The notes: generated by a model from the letters alone, not told the origin. Shown: positions 43,072-52,394, counted from the stretch's first letter. The stretch is 64,000 nt of DNA from Emcibacter sp. (GCF_963675455.1 NZ_OY776217.1:2528001-2592000), one strand, 5' to 3'. Numbers and translations are program-made.

Positions 43072-44019
43072 ATGTTACTGAAACTGGTTCCAGAGAAAAC
43101 CAATGTCAAATTTGTGAATTACCGGATGCTGGCCTTTGCCATGTCTCTTGCCCTGGTAATTGCCTCCATCGCCCTGTTTTTTACCCACGGGTTGAGTTAC
43201 GGCATTGACTTCAAAGGCGGCGTGCTTATGGAGATCAAGACCGAACAAAAGGCCGACCTGGCGGCGATCCGACAGTCGGTCGGCGACCTTGGTATGGGGA
43301 CGCCGGTGGTTCAGGAATTCGGTGCCGACACAGATGTGTTGATCCGCCTGGAGTACCAGGACAACAAGTCGCTTGAGGATATTGTGAAAGAGGTCAAGCA
43401 AAGCCTCGATCAGAATATCGACGGCGAGGTCAGCTTTCGACGGACGGAAACTGTTGGGCCAAAGGTCTCCGGCGAACTCGTTGAGGATGGCATTCTTTCG
43501 GTATCCCTGGCGGTGCTGGCGGTGCTGGTCTATATCTGGTTTCGCTTTGAATGGCAGTTTGGTCTGGGGGCCGTGATTGCCCTGGTGCATGACGTTTTAC
43601 TCACCATTGGCCTGTTCTCCTTTATCGAAATGGAATTCAACCTGTCGATTATTGCGGCGATCCTGACCATTGTCGGTTATTCCCTCAATGATACGGTGGT
43701 CGTTTATGACCGGGTGCGGGAGAACCTGCGTAAATACCGCAAAATGGAAATGCTGGACCTGCTGAACCTGAGCCTGAACGAAACCCTGTCGCGGACAATC
43801 ATGACGTCGGTGACAACCCTTCTGGCCCTGGCAGCGCTGTTCTATTTTGGCGGCGAAAACATCCATGGCTTTACCGCTGCCATGATCTGGGGCGTGTTTG
43901 TTGGAACCTATTCTTCAGTCTTTATTGCCTGTCCGGTCCTGCTGTGGTTTGAGATGCGCCGGGAACCGGACAGCGAGATCCCGGAAGGCATGGAAGTTCT
44001 GCCGCCTGAAAAGGGGTAA
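43072..44019 (+). CDS. secF: Protein translocase subunit SecF
   Basis: SecF completes the SecDF pump. The 315-residue protein has an N-terminal span, the signature GLSYGIDFKGGVLMEI, a small periplasmic domain, and five spans with VGYSLNDTVVVYDRVRENLR and SRTIMTSVTTLLALAALFYF. The ATG has GGAGCC upstream and lies 13 bases after the secD stop. The Mth938-like gene follows ten bases after its stop, so the operon continues. Confidence 0.97.
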   Translation: MLLKLVPEKTNVKFVNYRMLAFAMSLALVIASIALFFTHGLSYGIDFKGGVLMEIKTEQKADLAAIRQSVGDLGMGTPVVQEFGADTDVLIRLEYQDNKSLEDIVKEVKQSLDQNIDGEVSFRRTETVGPKVSGELVEDGILSVSLAVLAVLVYIWFRFEWQFGLGAVIALVHDVLLTIGLFSFIEMEFNLSIIAAILTIVGYSLNDTVVVYDRVRENLRKYRKMEMLDLLNLSLNETLSRTIMTSVTTLLALAALFYFGGENIHGFTAAMIWGVFVGTYSSVFIACPVLLWFEMRREPDSEIPEGMEVLPPEKG

Positions 44020-44028
44020 TACTGCCCG

Positions 44029-44406
44029 ATGAAATTTGAAGAGGCAAAAACCCAGTCCGAAACAAGCATTTCTGCCTACGGCAACGGCGGGTTCCGGATT
44101 GGCGAAGACCTTCGTGTGGAGGGTTCGGTTCTTCTGACGCCGCAAGGCTATTATCCCTGGGATGTAACCTCAAAGGAACAGATGAGCACAGAATCTTTTG
44201 CACGCATCATCGAAATGAGTGAAGACCTGGAGCTTTTGATCCTGGGAATGGGCGAGAATATGGCTTTCCTGAAGCGTGATCTTAGAAGCCATCTGGAAAG
44301 CCACGACATAGGTGTCGAAGTGATGGCTACCGGTGCGGCAGCACGGACCTATAACGTACTTCTTCTGGAGGGGCGACGGGTGGCGGCGGCCCTGATTGCG
44401 GTCTGA
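44029..44406 (+). CDS. Mth938-domain protein (NDUFAF3-like)
   Basis: The 125-residue protein has the Mth938/DUF498 fold: GNGGFRIGEDLRVEGSVLL, SEDLELLILGMGENMAFL, LESHDIGVEVMATGAAARTYNVL (in part). The human homologue NDUFAF3 helps assemble respiratory complex I, and in Alphaproteobacteria the gene often follows secDF. Here it does so with a 9-base gap. The bacterial role is not settled; complex I or membrane-protein assembly is an inference. A strong bidirectional terminator follows. Confidence 0.9.
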   Translation: MKFEEAKTQSETSISAYGNGGFRIGEDLRVEGSVLLTPQGYYPWDVTSKEQMSTESFARIIEMSEDLELLILGMGENMAFLKRDLRSHLESHDIGVEVMATGAAARTYNVLLLEGRRVAAALIAV

Positions 44407-44416
44407 ATTCGTCACT

Positions 44417-44447
44417 AAAAAAGGCCGGTAAAACCGGCCTTTTCCAA
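44417..44447. terminator. Bidirectional terminator between Mth938-like and PuuD-like genes
   Basis: Stem AAAAGGCCGGT (44419-44429) pairs with ACCGGCCTTTT (44433-44443) around a three-base loop. A-runs on the left and T-runs on the right let it stop both convergent transcripts. Confidence 0.9.
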
Positions 44448-44468
44448 TTTCATAATGAATCTTATGTC

Positions 44469-44957
44469 TTATCCCAGTCCCACTGAATTCTGATAAGAAA
44501 TCATGCTGAACAACATGGGGATGGACAGCAATGTGTTGGTGCGGGAGAACAACATCGCCCGGCGGCCGGCTTTCGGTTTGGCGTCCGCCTCTGCCTCCAC
44601 AATACCCAGCGCTATTTTCTGATTTGGCCAGATGATGAACCAGACGTTGAAAGCCATGATCAGGCCGAACCACATGCCGAAACCGATGTCAGGCTGTTTC
44701 AGCGTCAGGGCTTCTACCAGATAGCCGTTCATCCAGGCCAGCAGGAGACCAAAGACTATGGTGCTTAATGCACCCCAGCGGAACCAGAACAGGGCCTCTG
44801 GCGCAATGACTTTGCTGATGGCCGGTTTCTGTTCGTCGGGAATTTTCGACATGCTCGGGATCTGAATGAAATTAAAATACCAGAGGATGCCGATCCACAT
44901 CACACCGCTGAGAACATGGAGATATCTTACGAGAAAAAGTCCGAATTCATGTGTCAT
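44469..44957 (-). CDS. PuuD-like (urate oxidase N-terminal type) membrane protein
   Basis: The 162-residue protein has four membrane spans and the motifs RYLHVLSGVMWIGILWYFNF and WFRWGALSTIVFG, then FNVWFIIWPNQKIALG. These match the membrane part of PuuD-type urate hydroxylases, but no cytochrome-c domain follows. Stand-alone copies occur in many Alphaproteobacteria and are annotated only by this domain; urate use is not proven. A small membrane-protein gene lies 20 bases upstream in the same direction, with AGGGGAG between them as ribosome site. Confidence 0.88.
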   Translation of the reverse strand: MTHEFGLFLVRYLHVLSGVMWIGILWYFNFIQIPSMSKIPDEQKPAISKVIAPEALFWFRWGALSTIVFGLLLAWMNGYLVEALTLKQPDIGFGMWFGLIMAFNVWFIIWPNQKIALGIVEAEADAKPKAGRRAMLFSRTNTLLSIPMLFSMISYQNSVGLG

Positions 44958-44977
44958 GATATTTGCTCCCCTATTAT

Positions 44978-45118
44978 CTATTTCATCATGTCGGAGACAG
45001 CTTTCGCGGCGTCCGGCTGATCTCTGTTTTCAAGGTAGTTTGTTGCAAATACCATAATGATGGTAAGTACAATGCCCGCGACAATTGTCAGCGGCAAGGA
45101 TTCAAGTATTTTGCTCAT
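44978..45118 (-). CDS. Small single-span membrane protein, 46 residues
   Basis: A complete small gene that a length cut-off would miss: MSKILESLPLTIVAGIVL, then TIIMVFATNYLENR, then DQPDAAKAVSDMMK and TAG. Residues 9-27 form one membrane span; the C-terminus is short and charged. It ends 20 bases before the PuuD-like gene in the same direction, and the intervening AGGGGAG serves that gene, so both are probably on one mRNA. Its own ribosome site (GGGA, about 12 bases away) is weak. No family was recognised. It could modulate or stabilise the PuuD-like membrane protein, which is an inference from position. Confidence 0.7.
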   Translation of the reverse strand: MSKILESLPLTIVAGIVLTIIMVFATNYLENRDQPDAAKAVSDMMK

Positions 45119-45278
45119 TTTGTTTTTAGTCCCTATATTTTTGATTCCGCCCATAATACTCCGGGGAAATCTCCCTCTATCCCTTCTCAGGATGGGATAA
45201 GGTTAACAGTTTCGTAACGTTTCGTCAAAAAACGTTTTTTCCGGTTGGTTAGACTTGTTCTGAAGAACAAATTGCGGC

Positions 45279-46157
45279 ATGAAAGAGAAAATTCAGAGCC
45301 AGGGTATGACAACACAGAAAAATACTTTCGGATATTGTGCGGAACAGGTCAGGCGTCAGGACCATGACAGGTTCCTGACGGTTTTATTTGCACCGCAGGA
45401 ATTACGTGACGATCTTTTCGCCCTGTATGCCTTTAATCAGGAACTGGCGAGAATAAGGGAGACGGTTTCCGAGCCTGTGCTCGGAGAAATCCGGCTGCAA
45501 TGGTGGCGGGAAGCCATTGATGAAATCTACGATGGCGCGCCGCGAAAACATGAAGTGGTTGACGCTCTGGCGAAAGCGGTCAGGACGCATAACCTTCCGA
45601 GGGAAATATTTCATCAGATCATTGAAAGCCGGGGGCAGGATATCTATGACGAGAATCCACAGAATCTGGGTGAGCTGATTGATTATCTCAGGGGTACGTC
45701 CGGCAATATCGCCCGGCTTGCAGCACAGGTTCTTGCCGACGGCGATACTGACCTGGGACAAAAGGCGGAAGACAGCGGGGTCGCCTGGGGATTGACCGGC
45801 ATCGTGCGCGCCGTACCTTATCATCTGTCCCTGAGGAAAGTATTTCTGCCCGCAGACCGCATGGAGAAATATGGACTGTCACGGGACATGCTTGCCTCAC
45901 CGGAAAGCCGTGGCCCCCTGGGCAGTGTCACCGGTGAACTCTGTGAACAGGCGACTATCTTGCTCCGGGAGATGCGGAGTGAGCGAAAAGATATCCCGTC
46001 AAGGGCCCATTCCCTGTTTTTGCTTAACTCCCTGTCGCGTAGTTATCTCAAAAGCCTGAAGAAGGCGGATTACAGTCCGTTCAATCTGCAGGAAAAGTCC
46101 GATGCCTTTTCCCGTCAGTGCCGCCTGATGCTTGATGCTTTTCTAAAGCGAGTCTAG
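45279..46157 (+). CDS. Squalene/phytoene synthase-family protein (NDUFAF6-like)
   Basis: The 292-residue protein has the trans-isoprenyl synthase fold: FGYCAEQVRRQDHDRFL, LFALYAFNQELARIRETVSE, QWWREAIDEIYDG, and DYLRGTSGNIARLAAQVL. The Asp-rich motifs of true squalene/phytoene synthases (DxxxD twice) are incomplete. This matches the NDUFAF6 group, needed for complex I assembly in mitochondria, rather than an enzyme. The NDUFAF3-like gene lies about 870 bases upstream. ATG 45279 is used; ATG 45306 is an alternative. The 3' end overlaps trmFO by 15 bases. Confidence 0.85.
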   Translation: MKEKIQSQGMTTQKNTFGYCAEQVRRQDHDRFLTVLFAPQELRDDLFALYAFNQELARIRETVSEPVLGEIRLQWWREAIDEIYDGAPRKHEVVDALAKAVRTHNLPREIFHQIIESRGQDIYDENPQNLGELIDYLRGTSGNIARLAAQVLADGDTDLGQKAEDSGVAWGLTGIVRAVPYHLSLRKVFLPADRMEKYGLSRDMLASPESRGPLGSVTGELCEQATILLREMRSERKDIPSRAHSLFLLNSLSRSYLKSLKKADYSPFNLQEKSDAFSRQCRLMLDAFLKRV

Positions 46158-47507
46158 CCAGGTCTGCAGATCGCGGAGCGCCCGGGCAGACTTCATCGGC
46201 TTGCGCTCGCTCTTTTTCAGCTTGCGGCCGTTGACCCGGTTGCTTTCCAGCGGCGGCATGATGCCAAAATTGATATTCATCGGCTGGAAGGTTTTCTGCT
46301 CCGGAAGTCCCGGGATATGGCCGCCGGTGATATGATTGATCAATGACCCGAAGGCGGTTGTGACCGGTGGCGATGTTATCGCCTGTCCCAGGCGCTCGGC
46401 GGCGGCGAAACGTCCCGCCATCAGCCCCATGGCGGCACTTTCCACATAACCTTCCACACCGGTCATTTGCCCGGCGAACCGAAGCCGCGGCATTTTCTTC
46501 AGGCGCAACTGATCATCCAGAAGTTCGGGGCTGTTGATAAATGTGTTCCTGTGCAGACCGCCCAGTCGGGCGAATTCCGCCTTTTCAAGGCCGGGGATTT
46601 TCCGGAAGACCTCTATCTGGGCCGCATATTTCAGTTTGGTCTGGAAACCGACAATATTATACAGTGTGCCCAGAGTATTATCCTGGCGCAACTGAACAAC
46701 TGCATAGGGCCTTTCTTCGGAATGAGGGTTGTGCAGGCCCACAGGTTTCAGCGGGCCGAAGCTCAGGGTCTGGCGGCCACGTTCGGCCATGACTTCGATG
46801 GGCATGCAGCCTTCAAAATAGGGAGTATCCTTCTCCCACTGTTTGAAATCTGCCTTGTCGCCATCCACAAGATCATCAATCAGCTCATTATATTGCTCTT
46901 CACTCAGGGGGCAATTGATATAGTCTGCTCCTTCACCCTTGTCATAACGGGACTGGAACCAGGCCTTGCTGAAATCGATGCTGTCCTTGTAGACAATAGG
47001 CGCAATGGCATCGAAAAAGGCGAGGGAATCCTCTCCCGTCAGCTCAAGTATGGCGTTTGCCATTTTTTCCGAAGTGAGAGGGCCTGTGGCAATGATCACA
47101 TTGTCCCAGTCCGCCGGCGGGATGGCCTGGACTTCCTCTCTTTTCAGCGTGAAGAGCGGGTGACTGGCGAGCTTGTTTTCCACATAACGGCTGAATTCTT
47201 CCCGGTCAACGGCGAGGGCGCTGCCGGCGGGGACTTTTGTGGCTGCCGCAGCTTCCATGATAAGGCTGTTGCAGCGGCGCATTTCTTCATGCAAAAGGCC
47301 GACAGCATTGTTTTCATGGTCATCAGAACGAAAACTGTTGGAACAAACCAGTTCGGCCAGACCATCGGTCTGGTGGGCGTCAGTATTCACGCTTGGACGC
47401 ATTTCATGCAGGATTACAGGCACGTTGGTCTGCAGAATCTGCCAGGCTGCTTCAGAACCCGCCATGCCGCCGCCAATGATATGAACCGGTTTAATCTTGT
47501 ATGTCAT
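46143..47507 (-). CDS. trmFO: Methylenetetrahydrofolate-tRNA-(uracil-5-)-methyltransferase TrmFO
   Basis: TrmFO makes 5-methyluridine at position 54 of tRNA using methylene-tetrahydrofolate and FAD. The 454-residue protein starts with the FAD Rossmann motif HIIGGGMAGSEAAWQI, then HEMRP and LVCSNSFRSDD, later FAGQMTGVEGYVESAAMGLM and GSLINHITGGH. Length is normal. It is present in many Alphaproteobacteria as the folate-dependent counterpart of TrmA. It is convergent with the NDUFAF6-like gene. Confidence 0.96.
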   Translation of the reverse strand: MTYKIKPVHIIGGGMAGSEAAWQILQTNVPVILHEMRPSVNTDAHQTDGLAELVCSNSFRSDDHENNAVGLLHEEMRRCNSLIMEAAAATKVPAGSALAVDREEFSRYVENKLASHPLFTLKREEVQAIPPADWDNVIIATGPLTSEKMANAILELTGEDSLAFFDAIAPIVYKDSIDFSKAWFQSRYDKGEGADYINCPLSEEQYNELIDDLVDGDKADFKQWEKDTPYFEGCMPIEVMAERGRQTLSFGPLKPVGLHNPHSEERPYAVVQLRQDNTLGTLYNIVGFQTKLKYAAQIEVFRKIPGLEKAEFARLGGLHRNTFINSPELLDDQLRLKKMPRLRFAGQMTGVEGYVESAAMGLMAGRFAAAERLGQAITSPPVTTAFGSLINHITGGHIPGLPEQKTFQPMNINFGIMPPLESNRVNGRKLKKSERKPMKSARALRDLQTWLDSL

Positions 47508-47570
47508 GAAAAATCCTTTTCTCCCGCGCTACATAGCACCGGAAGAAAAGGATGAAAAGGGCTTTTAGCT

Positions 47571-49148
47571 TTAGTTTCCTTTAAGGAGGTTCCGTATATC
47601 TTCAGAAAGTTTCTTGGCCATTTCATTAAGTTCCTGGGCTGCGGCCTGAAGCTCCTGGGAAGAAGTGCCGGTTTGCCCGATGATCTGGGTGATTTCACTG
47701 AGGTTCACAGACATGTTTTCTGATCGTCCGGCTTCCTGCTGGATGTTACGGCTGATTTCCGCAGTGGCGCCGCTTTGTTCATTCACGGCGTCATTGATAG
47801 CGCTGCAGGCATCACTAACCGTCTGAATGATGTCGGAAATTTTCAAAATGGCGTCCACAGATTTCTGGCTCGAATTCTGAATTTCCTCGACCCGGGTGGT
47901 GATATCCGTGGTGGCCTGGGTGGTCTGGGTGGCCAGGTTCTTGACTTCGGAGGCAACGACCGAAAAGCCCTTGCCTGCTTCACCGGCCCGGGCGGCCTCG
48001 ATGGTGGCGTTCAGGGCCAGCAGGTTGGTCTGGCTGGCGATATCCTCGATCAGCTTGATCACGGAGCCGATTTCGCCGGCCGAGACGTCAAGGGTTTTAA
48101 TGGTTTCCGAGGTGGTCTGGCTCTGTTCCACTGCCTGGCCGATGACTGACATGGAATGATTGATTTGTCGCTGGATTTCGGAAATATTAGCTGTCATTTC
48201 CTCGGTCGCGGCGGCGACATTCTTGACACTTGCGGAAGTTTGCTCCGCCTCGCTGGCGGCCTGGGACGCTTTCTCCTGGGCAGTGTCTGCCTGCTTGTTA
48301 AGCTGTTCCGACGTCATGGTAAGCTGGGTCGCAGCGGCTGAGACCTGTGACGAAATACTTTCCACTTCCTTTTCCACAACAGCCTGGGCGGTAATGATGT
48401 CCCAGGACAGCATGATACGACGATAATTCCCGCCTTTGCCATATATCGGATAGACCCGAAGCATCAGGGTTTCATCGCCCAGTTGTATGCGCGCCTCATG
48501 GGGCAGGTTGCTGGGATCGGCAAGAATATGTCGTTGCACTTCCGGCTTCTTGTGGAAAATGTCGATGGAGTTGCCGAGGATCTGGCCTGCCTTTACCGGC
48601 AGCAGGGCCTCGATCTTTTCCAGGGTCGCGAGACTGGTTTCATTGACATAGTTGATGGTGAATGTTTCCGGATCGCAGGTCATGATGTTGAGCGGCATTT
48701 TGTCGAGCATGTCCAGCAACTGACCTGTTTCCCGTTCAGTATTGACCCTGTCGGTCACCAGCGCCCAGGTTAGCAGGAAATGTTTGTCATCAAGATCCTG
48801 GACCAGCAGATCCAGATATTCCTCGCCCAGTGAAATGGTCGTGCTATACGGGAGGTTACCCGGATCTGCCAGAAGCTGTCGCTGATGTTCCGGGTTTTTA
48901 TGGAAGACATCAATGCATGTACCAACAAGATTTTCTGCCTCGATGGGGATAAGATGCTGCAGCTTTTTCAGTGTTTCGATGCTGGTCCGGTTGGCCTGCG
49001 TCACCACAAAGGTTTCCTTGTCGCAGACCATTACATTGATAGGTATATTTTCTATTATCTTCCCCTGTAGAGAAGACATGTCATCTATGGATGACGACTT
49101 TACATTGACGGAATCGGAATCAAAAGGTCCCTTGGTTCTTTTTAACAT
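47571..49148 (-). CDS. Soluble methyl-accepting chemotaxis protein with two PAS-like domains
   Basis: The 525-residue protein has no signal or membrane span. Two related PAS-like domains (about 35-125 and 148-235) share the same layout: IPINVMVCDKETF against MPLNIMTCDPETF, GTCIDVFHKNPEHQR against GNSIDIFHKKPEVQR, and LLADPGNLP against ILADPSNLP. This shows an internal duplication. A coiled signalling domain follows (about 260-500) with the MCP hairpin tip EDIASQTNLLALNATIEAAR and the methylation helices. It should signal to CheA from the cytoplasm. No che genes are nearby, so the ligand and the pathway are unknown. Confidence 0.94.
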   Translation of the reverse strand: MLKRTKGPFDSDSVNVKSSSIDDMSSLQGKIIENIPINVMVCDKETFVVTQANRTSIETLKKLQHLIPIEAENLVGTCIDVFHKNPEHQRQLLADPGNLPYSTTISLGEEYLDLLVQDLDDKHFLLTWALVTDRVNTERETGQLLDMLDKMPLNIMTCDPETFTINYVNETSLATLEKIEALLPVKAGQILGNSIDIFHKKPEVQRHILADPSNLPHEARIQLGDETLMLRVYPIYGKGGNYRRIMLSWDIITAQAVVEKEVESISSQVSAAATQLTMTSEQLNKQADTAQEKASQAASEAEQTSASVKNVAAATEEMTANISEIQRQINHSMSVIGQAVEQSQTTSETIKTLDVSAGEIGSVIKLIEDIASQTNLLALNATIEAARAGEAGKGFSVVASEVKNLATQTTQATTDITTRVEEIQNSSQKSVDAILKISDIIQTVSDACSAINDAVNEQSGATAEISRNIQQEAGRSENMSVNLSEITQIIGQTGTSSQELQAAAQELNEMAKKLSEDIRNLLKGN

Positions 49149-49487
49149 GACGCCCCCTTGTCTGCCTGACTGCCTTTTTTGGCTATTTGAAGTTGAATAA
49201 GAACTTCTTTAAGTCATAATTTACCATAAAAATAATATGGTTAATATATGTATGATGGCATATGCAAATAGCAGAATTACATAGGTCATATGGCTATTCC
49301 GGTACTGTCGGAAAATTTGCCAAAAAAAGGCGCCTGCTTGGGGGAAGCAGGCGCTGGTCACAATGGAGATTGTATTGAGTAATAGAGTACTAGGTTTTAC
49401 AGAATAGGTTGGGTATCTGTAAGGACTTCAGGATAGGGCGTTCATGGTTAATAAATGGTTAATGATAGAAAAAATATTATCTATATT
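49149..49487. other. Intergenic region between the chemoreceptor and uvrA
   Basis: No gene is seen in these 339 bases. The left half (AT-rich, 49195-49265) should hold the chemoreceptor promoter. A strong hairpin at 49330-49354 is described separately. The 130 bases between it and the uvrA stop are AT-rich and unassigned. Confidence 0.5.
49321..49354 (-). terminator. Rho-independent terminator for leftward transcripts (uvrA)
   Basis: A perfect 10-bp stem GCGCCTGCTT/AAGCAGGCGC (49330-49339 with 49345-49354) is followed, in the minus direction, by a run of seven T (complement of 49322-49328). It lies about 135 bases after the uvrA stop. Confidence 0.88.
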
Positions 49488-52331
49488 CTATATTAGAGGT
49501 TTAAGATATTGGGCGGTATAGCTTATTTCTGACAAGGAAATTTCTTCAGGGCTGCCCTCGGCAATGATCTGGCCGCCGCCGTCACCGCCTTCCGGTCCGA
49601 GATCGAGAATCCAGTCGGCCAGTTTGATCACTTCAAGGTTGTGCTCGATGATAATGACTGTGTTACCCTGATCGACAAGATGCTGCAGAACCTCCATCAA
49701 TTTGCGTACATCTTCGAAATGCAGGCCGGTGGTCGGCTCATCCAGGATATAGAGGGTGCGCCCGGTCGACCGCTTGGACAGTTCCTTGGACAGTTTCACC
49801 CGCTGGGCCTCGCCGCCGGACAGGGTGGTGGCGGCCTGGCCGATCTGAATATAGCTTAAACCCACCTTGTTGAGCATCTTGAGCTTGTCACGGATGGCCG
49901 GTACGGCAGCAAAGAACTCTACGCCGTCCTCGACGGTCATATCCAGAATGTCGGAGATGCTTTTGCCTTTATAAGTGATTTCCAGGGTTTCCCGGTTATA
50001 GCGTTTGCCGTGGCAGACGTCGCACTGGACATAAACGTCGGGCAGGAAATGCATCTCGATCTTGATCACCCCGTCGCCCTGGCAGGCTTCGCAGCGTCCG
50101 CCCTTCACATTGAAGGAAAAACGTCCCGGCTTGTAGCCCCGCGCCTGGGCCTCGGGCAGTCCGGCAAACCAGTCCCGGATCGGGGTGAAGGCGCCGGTAT
50201 AGGTGGCCGGGTTTGACCGCGGGGTGCGGCCGATCGGCGACTGGTCGATATCAACAATCTTGTCGATATATTCGAGCCCGGTGATGTCGCCGTGAGGGGC
50301 GGGGATATTGCGGTTGTTATTGAGCTTGCGGGCCACAGCCTTGTAGAGCGTATCAATGACCAGCGTCGACTTGCCGGAGCCGGAGACCCCGGTGACACAG
50401 GTCAGGGTGCCGAGCGGGAAGGCGGCGGTCACATTCTGAAGATTGTTGCCGGTGGCTTCCCTGACGACAATCTGTTTGCGTTTCTTGCCGGCCATGTGAC
50501 CCGGACGGCGTTCACTGGGCACGGGAATTGAGCGCACACCGGACAGATACTGCCCGGTCAGGCTGTTGGGATCGGCCATGATTTCTTCAGGGGTTCCTTC
50601 GGAAACCACTTCACCACCATGCACCCCGGCGCCGGGACCCATGTCGATCACATAGTCGGCGGCGCGGATGGCGTCTTCGTCATGTTCCACCACCAGCACA
50701 CTGTTGCCCATGTCGCGCAGGTTCATCAGGGTTTCCAGCAGCCGGTCGTTGTCCCGCTGGTGCAATCCGATAGAAGGTTCATCCAATACATAGAGAACAC
50801 CGGTCAGGCCGGAGCCGATCTGGGAGGCAAGCCTGATCCGCTGGCTTTCGCCGCCGGACAGGGTGCCGCTGTTCCGTGACAGATTCAGGTAATCAAGTCC
50901 CACATTATTGAGGAAGCCGAGCCGTTCGGTAATCTCTTTCAGGATACGTCCGGCAATCTCGCCGTGTTTCTCACTCAGATGGCCGGGCAGGGTGGAAAAC
51001 CAGTTGAAACTGTCCTTGACCGAAAGCTCGGTGATCTGGCCGATATGCCTGCCGTCAACCTTGATGGCGAGCGCTTCCTGTTTTAGCCGGTACCCGCCGC
51101 AGGTCTCACAGGTGGCGCTGCTCTGGTATTTGCCGAGCTCGTCACGGATCATGTTGCTGTCGGTTTCGCGCCAGCGCCGCTGGATATTGCCGATTACCCC
51201 TTCGAAAGGTTTTTCGACCACATAGCTTTTGCGCCCGTCGATATAAATCATTTCGATCACTTCATCGCCGGAGCCATAGAGCAGCACATCCTGGAATTTC
51301 TCGTCCAGTTTTTCCCACGGGTAATTGGTCTTGAAGCCGTAATGGCGGGCGATGCTGTCGACGGTCTGGCTGTAATAAGGCGCATTGGATTTACCCCAGG
51401 GGGCGAGGGCGCCGTCCTTCAGGCTTTTCGATTTGTCCGGCACCACAAGATCCGGGTCGAAGTAAAGTTTTTTGCCGAGCCCGTCGCAGGTCGGGCAGGC
51501 GCCGAAAGGATTGTTGAAGGAAAACAGCCGGGGCTCGATTTCCTCGATGGTGAAGCCGGACACCGGACAGGCGAATTTTTCGGAGAACATCATCCGCTCG
51601 CCCTCGTTATCGCCACCCGCCATTTCGGCGATCGCCAGGCCGTCAGCCAGGTGGAGGGCGGTTTCCAGGCTGTCGGCGAGGCGGGTTTCCAGGCCGTCGC
51701 GGACCACAAGCCGGTCGACAACGACCTCGATCTCGTGCTTGAGCTTTTTATTCAGGGCCGGGACCTCGCTGAGCTCGTAAAACTCCCCGTCCACCTTGAC
51801 CCGCTGGAAACCTTTTTTCAGCAGATCGGCAAATTCCTTGCGGTATTCTCCCTTGCGGCCGCGCACGATCGGGGCCAGCAGGTAAAGCCGGGTGCCTTCC
51901 GGGAGCGCCATCACCTTGTCGACCATCTGGCTCACCGTCTGGCTTTCGATGGGCAGGCCGGTGGCCGGGGAATAGGGCACGCCGATGCGGGCGAACAGCA
52001 GCCGCATATAATCATAGATTTCTGTCACAGTCCCCACGGTGGAGCGCGGGTTGCGGGAGGTGGTCTTCTGCTCGATGGAGATGGCCGGGCTCAGGCCCTC
52101 GATATGTTCGCAGTCGGGCTTCTGCATCATTTCCAGGAACTGGCGCGCATAGGCCGACAGGCTTTCCACATAACGACGCTGGCCTTCCGCATAGATGGTG
52201 TCGAAGGCGAGGGAGGACTTGCCGGAGCCGCTGAGGCCGGTGATCACCACCAGTTTGTCCCGGGGGATATCCACATCGATATTCTTGAGATTATGTTCCT
52301 TGGCCCCGCGCACGGAAATTTTGGTCAGCAT
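49488..52331 (-). CDS. uvrA: Excinuclease ABC subunit UvrA
   Basis: UvrA finds bulky DNA damage and loads UvrB in nucleotide excision repair. The 947-residue protein has two ABC ATPase cassettes: Walker A GLSGSGKSSLAF (about 31-42) and GVSGSGKSTLV (near 650), signature motifs LSGGESQRIRLASQ and LSGGEAQRVKLSKE, and Walker B VLDEPSIGLHQ and ILDEPTTGLHF. The zinc modules appear as C-x2-C pairs (CPTCDGLG, CETCGGYR, CEACQGDG/CDVCHGKR). It is divergent from ssb across a LexA box and so should be induced by DNA damage. Confidence 0.98.
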   Translation of the reverse strand: MLTKISVRGAKEHNLKNIDVDIPRDKLVVITGLSGSGKSSLAFDTIYAEGQRRYVESLSAYARQFLEMMQKPDCEHIEGLSPAISIEQKTTSRNPRSTVGTVTEIYDYMRLLFARIGVPYSPATGLPIESQTVSQMVDKVMALPEGTRLYLLAPIVRGRKGEYRKEFADLLKKGFQRVKVDGEFYELSEVPALNKKLKHEIEVVVDRLVVRDGLETRLADSLETALHLADGLAIAEMAGGDNEGERMMFSEKFACPVSGFTIEEIEPRLFSFNNPFGACPTCDGLGKKLYFDPDLVVPDKSKSLKDGALAPWGKSNAPYYSQTVDSIARHYGFKTNYPWEKLDEKFQDVLLYGSGDEVIEMIYIDGRKSYVVEKPFEGVIGNIQRRWRETDSNMIRDELGKYQSSATCETCGGYRLKQEALAIKVDGRHIGQITELSVKDSFNWFSTLPGHLSEKHGEIAGRILKEITERLGFLNNVGLDYLNLSRNSGTLSGGESQRIRLASQIGSGLTGVLYVLDEPSIGLHQRDNDRLLETLMNLRDMGNSVLVVEHDEDAIRAADYVIDMGPGAGVHGGEVVSEGTPEEIMADPNSLTGQYLSGVRSIPVPSERRPGHMAGKKRKQIVVREATGNNLQNVTAAFPLGTLTCVTGVSGSGKSTLVIDTLYKAVARKLNNNRNIPAPHGDITGLEYIDKIVDIDQSPIGRTPRSNPATYTGAFTPIRDWFAGLPEAQARGYKPGRFSFNVKGGRCEACQGDGVIKIEMHFLPDVYVQCDVCHGKRYNRETLEITYKGKSISDILDMTVEDGVEFFAAVPAIRDKLKMLNKVGLSYIQIGQAATTLSGGEAQRVKLSKELSKRSTGRTLYILDEPTTGLHFEDVRKLMEVLQHLVDQGNTVIIIEHNLEVIKLADWILDLGPEGGDGGGQIIAEGSPEEISLSEISYTAQYLKPLI

Positions 52332-52394
52332 TGTCCACCACAGTTCATTTTACCTAACTCTTTGCCAATTTGGGGGTTTTTGTCCATAAGTCAA

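Noticed and set aside
45279..46157. True squalene or phytoene synthase for hopanoid or carotenoid synthesis
   Set aside because: The Asp-rich metal motifs are incomplete and no isoprenoid genes are near, so the NDUFAF6-like role fits better.
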